Shown here piece after piece: positions 1 to 5,199 of a stretch of 5,199 bases of DNA (positions are counted from its first letter, which is position 1; each line of letters opens with the position of its first letter). The position numbers and the translations under genes were made by a program. The notes beneath the pieces are model-generated. The model was not told the DNA's origin. It saw nothing but the letters and a program-made list of their open reading frames with translations, and did no database searches. Source of the stretch: an uncultured Roseateles sp. (GTDB taxonomy: Bacteria; Pseudomonadota; Gammaproteobacteria; Burkholderiales; Burkholderiaceae); the NCBI GenBank assembly GCA_946480605.1, contig CAMLKW010000276.1, forward strand, positions 1 through 5,199, read 5' to 3'.

Positions 1-182
1 GCATCGCCATCTGCTCCACCGCGCAGGGCGACCCGGTCTGCAAGGGCTGCGGCCGGACCTTCGACGAGGTGCAGCACTGGCCCGCGCTCGACCCCTTCGA
101 AAAGCGCGAGGTCTGGCACCGGATCACGCTGGAAGCCACGGCCTGGCGCTTCAACCGCTACGCGGAGCGCGCCGCGCGATGA
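1..182 (+). CDS. DUF1289 domain protein, 3' end (partial)
   Basis: This is the C-terminal 59 codons of a small protein whose start lies left of the window; the reading frame begins at base 3 and stops at TGA 180-182. The visible part has Cys at fragment residues 4, 13 and 16 in the pattern C-x8-C-x2-C, followed by GRTFDEV and a Trp-rich helical tail (QHWPALDPFEKREVW). This is the hallmark of the DUF1289 family (CxGCGRT-DE-W), short Cys-rich proteins suspected to bind a metal; the function is unknown. A further N-terminal Cys expected in the family would be outside the window. The stop codon overlaps the start of the MATE gene (ATGA, 179-182), so the two are probably co-transcribed and translationally coupled. 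Whether they share a function cannot be told from the sequence. The family call is confident; the role is not. Confidence 0.85.
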   Translation, partial: IAICSTAQGDPVCKGCGRTFDEVQHWPALDPFEKREVWHRITLEATAWRFNRYAERAAR

Positions 183-1531
183 CTGCCGGCAGCCGCATCC
201 GCTTTGCCGACAGCGTCGGCCGCCTCATCCCGCAGGCCTGGCCCGTGCTGGTGGGCCAGCTCGCCGTGATGATGTTCAGCACGGTGGACACGCTGATGAT
301 GGGCCGCGTGGGCCCGCAGGACCTGGCCGCGCTGGCGGTGGGCTCGGCGGTCTACGTGTCCATCTTCGTGGGCCTGATGGGCGTGGTGCTGGCCGTTGGG
401 CCTATCGCGGGCCGGCAGTTCGGCGCCGACGACCTGCCGGGCGCGGGCCGCAGCTTCGTGCAGGCGCAGTGGCTGGCCGTGCTGCTGTGCGTACCGGGCT
501 GCCTGATGCTGTGGTTCCCCGACCCCTTCATCTGGCTGGCACAGCTGGACGCCACGCAGGCAGACAAGGTCCGTGCCTACACCCGCCCCGAGGCCTTCGC
601 GCTGCCGGCCGCGCTGCTGTTCACGGCCTTCCGCGGCTTCTCGACGGCGGTCAGCCGGCCCAAGGCCGTCATGGCCATGCAGCTGACGGGCCTGGTCGCC
701 AAGGTGCCGCTGAATGCACTGCTGGTGTTCGGCTGGGGCCCCATCCCGGCCATGGGCGTGGCCGGCTGCGGCTGGGCCACCGCCATCGCAATGATCGGCC
801 AGGCCGTCGTCGCACTGGTGCTGCTGCGGCGCGACGGCTTCTACCGCCCCTTCCGCATCGCGCCCCTGTGGCAGACGCGACCGGACGGGCGCGATCTGCT
901 GGGCCTGGTGCGCCTGGGCCTGCCCATGGGTGGCTCCATCCTGGTGGAGGTGACCGGCTTCACCTTCATGGCCTTTTTCATCGCCCGGCTGGGCGCCACG
1001 CCGGTGGCCGGCCATCAGATCGCGGTCAACCTAGTCGCCATGATGTTCATGACCGCTCTGGCGCTGGCCACGGCCGCCGGCACGCTGGTGGCCCAGCACC
1101 TCGGCGCGGGTGACAAGGGCGCGGCGCGCACCGTCGGCCGCCACGCGATGACGCTGGCCGTGCTGGTGGCCGCCGGGCTGGGCGCCATCGTCGCGCTGGC
1201 CCGCGAGCCCATCGTGGCGCTGTACACGTCCAACCCCGAGGCCGCCGCCGCGGCGCTGCCGCTGCTGGTGTGGGTGTGGTTCTTCCACCTCGGCGACGCG
1301 CTGCAGACCGTGGCGGCCTACGTGCTGCGCGCCTACCAGGTGGCCACGCTGCCCATGGTCATCTACGTCGTCGCGCTGTGGGGCCTGGGCATAGGCGGCG
1401 GCTACTTCCTGGCCTTTGGCCAGGGCGGCGCCGGCGCGGTGGGGTTCTGGCAGGCGGCAACGGCCGGCCTGCTGGCCGCGGCGCTGCTGCTCAGCCTGCT
1501 GCTGAAGCGGGTGTTTGACGAGAACCGCTGA
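179..1531 (+). CDS. MATE-family multidrug efflux pump (NorM-like)
   Basis: This is a 450-residue inner-membrane protein, the usual MATE length, with about twelve hydrophobic segments arranged as two homologous halves. MATE pumps export cationic drugs, dyes or metabolites in exchange for Na+ or H+. The first half begins near residue 16 with the membrane proline (P22) and FSTVDTLMMGRVG; the second begins near residue 240 with LGLPMGGSILVEVTGF. Asp37 (VDT), Glu257 (VEVTGF) and Asp373 (GDALQ) fall at the places of the three acidic cation-binding residues known in Vibrio NorM (Asp36, Glu255, Asp371), so transport chemistry looks intact. The ATG at 179 overlaps the stop of the DUF1289 gene; a GGAG lies about 11 bases upstream, a weak site that fits translational coupling. 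The gene ends at 1531, directly against the stop codon of the convergent kinase gene. The substrate cannot be predicted. The family is secure; assignment to the NorM subgroup is inference. Confidence 0.93.
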   Translation: MTAGSRIRFADSVGRLIPQAWPVLVGQLAVMMFSTVDTLMMGRVGPQDLAALAVGSAVYVSIFVGLMGVVLAVGPIAGRQFGADDLPGAGRSFVQAQWLAVLLCVPGCLMLWFPDPFIWLAQLDATQADKVRAYTRPEAFALPAALLFTAFRGFSTAVSRPKAVMAMQLTGLVAKVPLNALLVFGWGPIPAMGVAGCGWATAIAMIGQAVVALVLLRRDGFYRPFRIAPLWQTRPDGRDLLGLVRLGLPMGGSILVEVTGFTFMAFFIARLGATPVAGHQIAVNLVAMMFMTALALATAAGTLVAQHLGAGDKGAARTVGRHAMTLAVLVAAGLGAIVALAREPIVALYTSNPEAAAAALPLLVWVWFFHLGDALQTVAAYVLRAYQVATLPMVIYVVALWGLGIGGGYFLAFGQGGAGAVGFWQAATAGLLAAALLLSLLLKRVFDENR

Positions 1532-2923
1532 TCAGCCGCGGGCCGCGGGCAGGAACAGCACGAAGCGGCTGCCACCGCCGTCGCGCGCCAGGCAGCGCAC
1601 GCTGCCACCGTGGCGCTCGGCGATCTGCTTGACCAGACTCAGCCCCAGGCCCACCCCCCCCACCATCTCGGCATGACCGGGCAGGCGGTAGAAGGGCTCG
1701 AAGATGCGTTCGCGCAGCTCGGCCGGCACGCCGGGGCCGCGGTCCGCGACGACCAGCTCGTAGCCGCCCGCCACCGGCCGCAGGCCCAGCGTCACCTCGG
1801 GGCCGCCGTAGCGCCGCGCGTTCTCCAGCAGGTTGCGCAGCGCGCGGCGCAGCAAGCGCTCCTGGCCGTCCACGCGTGCCGCATCTGTCTCGGGCTCGAA
1901 GACCACGTCGACGCGCGCAGCCTCCTCGGCCCCCAGCGCCAGCAGCTCCACCACCTCGGTGTCGCCCACGCCGCTGCCGGCCTCCAGGCGGCTGGCCAGC
2001 AGCACCTCTTCCACCAGCGCGTCCAGCTCGGCGATGTTGACGTCGATCTCGCGCGCCAGGCGCTCACGCTGCGGCGGCGAGGCCTCGTCCAGCATGGCGA
2101 ACGCCATCTTCAGCCGTGCCAGTGGTGAGCGCAGTTCATGGCTGGCGTTGGCCAGCAGCGTCTGGTGCGAGCGCAGCAGCGTCTCGATGCGGCCTGCGGC
2201 TTGGTTGAAGCTGGCCGCCAGCGCCGCGACCTCGTCGCGGCCGCCGTCGTCCACGCGCAGATGGAGCTGGCCCGCGCCGAAGCGCTCCACGCCGCGCTTG
2301 AGCGCCTCCAGGCGCCGCGTCAGCCGGCGCACGACCGGATAGGCCCCCACCGCGACGCCCACGAACAGCAGCACCAGCACGATGGCCAGCGTTGAAACCT
2401 GCGGCGCCCCCGGTGCGCCGGCCCGCACGGTCCACGGCCCGCTCCACAGGCCCTCGTCGGCACGCGCGGGGCGCGGAGCTGCAACAGGCTGCCCCTGGCC
2501 GCCCGGCCCCTGGGGGGCGCTGGCGCCGGGCGGGCCCGCCGGGGGTCGGATGGTGCGGACCAGGTCGAGGTTGCGGCCGTCGCCCAGGCTGGCGCGCACG
2601 ACGACGGCGCCGGGATCGTCAACGCGGCGCAGGAAGGAGGCCGTCGCGGCGACGCGGCCTTCGCCGTCCTCCAGCGCCAGCGGCATGCGCAGCCGCCCGG
2701 CCCACTCCTTGAACTGCTCGGCCTGCTGCTGGCGCGAGGCGCTGGCCGGCGGCAACGCCAGCCGCAGCAGGTCGGCGATCGCGTTCAGGCGCTCATTGGC
2801 CGCGATCTCGACGTTGCCGCGCTCCTGCTCGATGTGGCGCTGGAACAGCCAGGCCGAACCAAAGGCGAACGCCAGCAGCAGCGCCACCAGCGTCAGGTAG
2901 ATGCGAACGTAGAGGGACTTCAA
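1532..2923 (-). CDS. CpxA-like membrane sensor histidine kinase
   Basis: This is a complete 463-residue kinase counted from TTG at 2923. TM1 is at about residues 6-27, followed by a periplasmic region of about 150 residues, TM2 at 178-198, HAMP at 199-251, and a dimerisation/phosphoacceptor domain with HELRSPL (His262). The ATPase domain shows the N-box NLLENARRYG (about 364-373), G1 DRGPG (394-398), F-box FEPFYR (408-413) and G2 GGVGLGLSLV (422-431). All catalytic motifs are present, so it should autophosphorylate and pass phosphate to the adjacent regulator. The periplasmic region ends in a Pro/Gly/Ala-rich stretch before TM2. Start choice: the frame has no ATG near its beginning. TTG 2923 lies one base after the regulator's stop and gives a natural short N-terminus (KSLYVRIYL) before TM1; TTG 2962 would add 13 Arg/Thr-rich residues and overlap the regulator by 38 bases. 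Neither has a good Shine-Dalgarno, suggesting coupling to the regulator. A run of eight G lies in the G2 box. Confidence 0.93.
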   Translation of the reverse strand: MKSLYVRIYLTLVALLLAFAFGSAWLFQRHIEQERGNVEIAANERLNAIADLLRLALPPASASRQQQAEQFKEWAGRLRMPLALEDGEGRVAATASFLRRVDDPGAVVVRASLGDGRNLDLVRTIRPPAGPPGASAPQGPGGQGQPVAAPRPARADEGLWSGPWTVRAGAPGAPQVSTLAIVLVLLFVGVAVGAYPVVRRLTRRLEALKRGVERFGAGQLHLRVDDGGRDEVAALAASFNQAAGRIETLLRSHQTLLANASHELRSPLARLKMAFAMLDEASPPQRERLAREIDVNIAELDALVEEVLLASRLEAGSGVGDTEVVELLALGAEEAARVDVVFEPETDAARVDGQERLLRRALRNLLENARRYGGPEVTLGLRPVAGGYELVVADRGPGVPAELRERIFEPFYRLPGHAEMVGGVGLGLSLVKQIAERHGGSVRCLARDGGGSRFVLFLPAARG

Positions 2924-2924
2924 A

Positions 2925-3641
2925 TCAGGCGCTGTCCGAGTCGGCGTCCTGCTTGCGCGCAAAGACGTAGCCCGCGCCGCGCACGGTCAGCACGCGCCGC
3001 GGCGTCTTGGGGTCGTCCTCGATGACGGCGCGGATGCGCGAGATGTGCACGTCGATGGAGCGGTCGAAGGCCTCCAGCGGGTGCCCCTTCAGCGCATCCA
3101 TGATCTGGTCGCGGCTGAGCACGCGGCCGGGGCTTTGCGCCAGCACGACCAGCAGGTCGAACTGGTGGCTGGTCAGGTCGCAGATCTTGCCGTCCAGTCG
3201 CGCCACGCGGGCGGCCAGGTCGATCTCCAGGCGGCCGAAGCGCAGCACCTCGTCGCCGTCCAGTTTGGGCTCCAGCCGGCGCAGCAGTGCCTTGATGCGC
3301 GCCTGCAGTTCGCGCGGCTCGAAGGGCTTGGCGAGGTAGTCGTCCGCGCCCAGCTCCAGGCCCAGGATGCGGTCCATGGGCTCGCCACGCGCCGACAGCA
3401 TCAGCACCGGCTGGTGGCGCCAGCGCGTGTCGCCACGCAACCAGCGGCAGAAGTCCAGGCCATCGCCGTCGGGCAGCATGATGTCCAGCACGATGAGTTC
3501 GAAACGGCCCTGCGCCAGCACATCGCGCGCCTGGGCCAGGCTGCCGGCCGTGCTGACCTCGAAGCCGGCGTTGCGCAGGTAGTCGCCCACCATGCCGGTC
3601 AGGCGGGCATCGTCATCGATCAGCAGCAGTCGAGCAGTCAT
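2925..3641 (-). CDS. OmpR/CpxR-family response regulator
   Basis: This is a 238-residue two-component regulator that would be phosphorylated by the kinase encoded next to it and then bind DNA. The receiver domain spans about residues 3-117, with acidic residues D9/D10, phosphoacceptor D53 (LDIMLPDGDG), Ser83 in the Thr/Ser switch position, and Lys105 (AKPF). The stretch GLELGADDYL is typical of CpxR-like members. The C-terminal winged helix (about 137-231) includes DLTSHQFDLL, the recognition-helix region SIDVHISRIR, and the wing VRGAGYVF. The start at ATG 3641 gives the standard N-terminus MTARLLLIDDD but has no clear ribosome site. An in-frame ATG at 3707 has GGGAG seven bases upstream and would add 22 residues with no receiver homology; 5 of those 22 codons end in A or T, unusual here, so I prefer 3641. 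It is the second gene of the leftward operon, and its stop is one base from the kinase start. Confidence 0.95.
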   Translation of the reverse strand: MTARLLLIDDDARLTGMVGDYLRNAGFEVSTAGSLAQARDVLAQGRFELIVLDIMLPDGDGLDFCRWLRGDTRWRHQPVLMLSARGEPMDRILGLELGADDYLAKPFEPRELQARIKALLRRLEPKLDGDEVLRFGRLEIDLAARVARLDGKICDLTSHQFDLLVVLAQSPGRVLSRDQIMDALKGHPLEAFDRSIDVHISRIRAVIEDDPKTPRRVLTVRGAGYVFARKQDADSDSA

Positions 3642-3668
3642 CACCGGGGCCAACGAAGAGAACGAGGG

Positions 3669-3688
3669 CCGGCGCACTTCGGCGCCGG
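3669..3688 (-). repeat. Hairpin between the Spy/CpxP-like gene and the response regulator
   Basis: The minus strand reads CCGGCGC, a 6-base loop CGAAGT, then GCGCCGG: a perfect 7-bp all-GC stem located 28 bases before the preferred regulator start. There is no T-run, so it is unlikely to be a strong intrinsic terminator. It could stabilise the upstream chaperone message or damp read-through into the regulator genes. If the regulator actually starts at 3707, the hairpin lies inside its coding sequence. Confidence 0.5.
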
Positions 3689-3732
3689 GAGTACGGGCCT
3701 CAAGCATCGCAGAACTCCCAGGCGGCACCGAA

Positions 3733-4227
3733 TCAGCGGGATTGGCGCTCGGCCATGCGGGCCTGGCGCTTCTTCAGGGTCTCGCCGATCTTGGCGCGCT
3801 GCTCGGGGGTCAGCACGCGCGCGGCCTCGATGCTGGCCTGGCTCATGCGCTTGGCGGCCGCCTCGTGCTGGGCGCTGATCTGCGCGCGCACGGCTTCGAT
3901 GGCCGCGGCATCGATGTTGGTCGCCGTGTACAGCGTGACCAGCTGTTCGTGCAGCTTGCGGCCGTTGTCGCGCTGACCGGCGAGATCCTGTTGGGCCTGC
4001 TTGAAGATGGCCTTGATCTGGCTGCGCTGCGCATCGGTCGCATTGACCCGTTCGAGCAGGTGGCCCATAGAACCGCCGAAAGGACCCGGGGCCATCATGG
4101 CCGGGCCGCCACGCTGATGCCCGCCGGGGCCGCCGTGGCCGCCCGCATGGGCAGCGGCGCTGCCCAGGGCCAGCACCGTCGCCACGGCACCGATGCGGAA
4201 CAGGTTCGGAATCTGGAAGGCTTTCAT
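3733..4227 (-). CDS. Spy/CpxP-like periplasmic chaperone or metal-sensing protein
   Basis: This is a 164-residue protein with a signal peptide: basic start, hydrophobic core at 12-26, and likely cleavage after AHA28. The mature N-terminus (29-56) is rich in Gly, His, Met and Pro (GGHGGPGGHQRGGP, then AMMAPGPFGGSMGH). The rest is helical and charged, with two versions of the family's LTxxQ motif: a degenerate ATDAQ at 63-67 and a canonical LTPEQ at 139-143. This is the CpxP/Spy/ZraP/CnrX fold, whose members act as ATP-independent periplasmic chaperones, inhibit their kinase, or bind metals. The His/Met-rich segment could bind Cu or Zn, but that is inference. The start ATG at 4227 has AGGAG seven bases upstream. 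It is the first gene of an apparent operon with the regulator and kinase downstream, which suggests it senses for, or is the main output of, that system. The family call is good; chaperone versus metal sensor is open. Confidence 0.85.
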   Translation of the reverse strand: MKAFQIPNLFRIGAVATVLALGSAAAHAGGHGGPGGHQRGGPAMMAPGPFGGSMGHLLERVNATDAQRSQIKAIFKQAQQDLAGQRDNGRKLHEQLVTLYTATNIDAAAIEAVRAQISAQHEAAAKRMSQASIEAARVLTPEQRAKIGETLKKRQARMAERQSR

Positions 4228-4234
4228 CAGGGGT

Positions 4235-4239
4235 CTCCT
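4235..4239 (-). promoter_or_regulatory. Ribosome binding site of the Spy/CpxP-like gene
   Basis: AGGAG on the minus strand lies seven bases before the ATG at 4227, the best Shine-Dalgarno among the genes of this window. It fixes the start of the periplasmic protein. Its AGG bases (4239-4237) are also the end of the 3' arm of a 9-bp hairpin, so access by the ribosome may be restricted. Confidence 0.8.
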
Positions 4240-4270
4240 GGAAGAAGAGTGAGTGAGGTGATCTTCCAGG
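4237..4270 (-). promoter_or_regulatory. Leader hairpin that can cover the ribosome binding site
   Basis: On the minus strand, CCTGGAAGA (4270-4262) and TCTTCCAGG (4245-4237) are perfectly complementary over 9 bp around a 16-base pyrimidine-rich loop. The 3' arm contains the AGG of the AGGAG ribosome site. The complementarity is seen directly; folding in the mRNA and any regulatory role (temperature- or protein-controlled translation) are inference, and depend on transcription starting upstream of 4270. Confidence 0.55.
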
Positions 4271-4289
4271 GTCCCTGTGTGCCGTCTTT

Positions 4290-4342
4290 AGGGGCGGGGT
4301 AAAGAACTGTGTCGCGTTGTCGCGCCCAGGCTTCCCGCCCCT
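4290..4342. repeat. 9-bp GC-rich inverted repeat between ettA and the operon
   Basis: AGGGGCGGG (4290-4298) and CCCGCCCCT (4334-4342) form a perfect 9-bp inverted repeat around 35 bases. The repeat begins seven bases beyond the ettA stop. In leftward RNA it could be a long-loop stem with a small inner CGCG/CGCG hairpin. No T-run follows on the minus strand, so a simple intrinsic terminator is not supported; a factor-dependent 3' end or a regulatory dyad are alternatives. Confidence 0.5.
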
Positions 4343-4348
4343 TCGCCA

Positions 4349-5199
<851 letters not shown>

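Larger units (their letters stand above)
4228..4348 (-). promoter_or_regulatory. Intergenic region upstream of the Spy/CpxP-like operon
   Basis: These 121 bases separate the end of ettA from the Spy/CpxP-like gene and must carry the leader, and probably the promoter, of the three-gene operon. No convincing sigma-70 promoter is visible: the best candidate on the minus strand is TAAAGA (4290-4285) as a poor -10 with GCGACA (4315-4310) as -35, at an over-long 19-base spacing. The region holds four overlapping symmetric or repeated elements: a 9-bp inverted repeat, a 6-bp dyad, an 11-bp palindrome CAGGGtCCCTG (4267-4277) and a hairpin over the ribosome site. A single CpxR-like half site GTAAA is present at 4299-4303 on the plus strand, with no second copy at the expected spacing. 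No T-run follows any hairpin, so no clear intrinsic terminator for ettA is seen. Confidence 0.5.

Noticed and set aside
158..1015. 285-codon open frame on the minus strand opposite the MATE gene
   Set aside because: The product is His/Gln/Gly/Arg-rich low-complexity sequence with no recognisable domain. It mirrors the membrane-protein codons of a convincing gene on the other strand, a common artefact of high GC.
1610..2128. 172-codon open frame on the plus strand opposite the kinase
   Set aside because: It lies entirely over the conserved catalytic motifs of the kinase; its composition is that of an antisense shadow.
2529..2540. 12-bp palindrome GGCGGGCCCGCC as a regulatory site
   Set aside because: It lies inside the Pro/Gly-codon-rich part of the kinase gene, where GGC/CCC/GCC codons readily make palindromes; no nearby start could use it.
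3045..3878. 277-codon open frame on the plus strand opposite the regulator and the Spy/CpxP-like gene
   Set aside because: It crosses two real genes and their gap, has a His/Gln/Arg-rich composition and no family motif.
4285..4325. CpxR box (paired GTAAA)
   Set aside because: Only one GTAAA is present at 4299-4303; no second copy lies at the usual spacing on the same strand, so a canonical box is not supported.

Overview
The window is GC-rich, densely packed bacterial chromosome. Long spurious antisense ORFs and strong G/C third-position bias are typical of a high-GC genome. The protein sequences (DUF1289 fragment, MATE transporter, CpxR/CpxA-like pair, EttA) look like those of Betaproteobacteria, order Burkholderiales, most likely Comamonadaceae. 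That placement is made from recognition of the sequences, not from a search. No mobile element, phage gene, CRISPR array, tRNA or rRNA is visible.

Layout. The left part reads rightward: the 3' end of a small DUF1289 gene (1-182) overlaps by ATGA a complete MATE-family efflux pump (179-1531). Everything to the right reads leftward: the C-terminal half of ettA, an ABC-F translation factor (4349 to beyond 5199); a 121-bp intergenic region rich in inverted repeats; a Spy/CpxP-like periplasmic protein (3733-4227); an OmpR-family response regulator (2925-3641); and a sensor histidine kinase (1532-2923). The MATE and kinase genes converge with no base between them, and their stop codons together make TGATCA.

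How the genes work together. The three leftward genes 4227 to 1532 look like one envelope-stress or metal-stress operon: a periplasmic chaperone/sensor with a His/Gly/Met-rich N-terminus, a CpxR-like regulator and a CpxA-like kinase. By analogy with Cpx and Zra, the periplasmic protein would modulate the kinase or be the abundant effector of the response. Here it is the first gene of the same transcription unit, unlike E. coli cpxP, which is divergent from cpxRA. EttA and the MATE/DUF1289 pair are probably independent neighbours.

The points most worth a second look are non-coding or structural. A perfect 9-bp hairpin can occlude the ribosome binding site of the periplasmic protein. A 9-bp inverted repeat and a 6-bp dyad lie further upstream. 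A GC-rich hairpin lies before the regulator, coinciding with an ambiguous start. A run of eight G sits in the ATP-lid of the kinase and could allow slippage. I see no clear evidence of a wholly new system; the three-gene module is a variant arrangement of known families.
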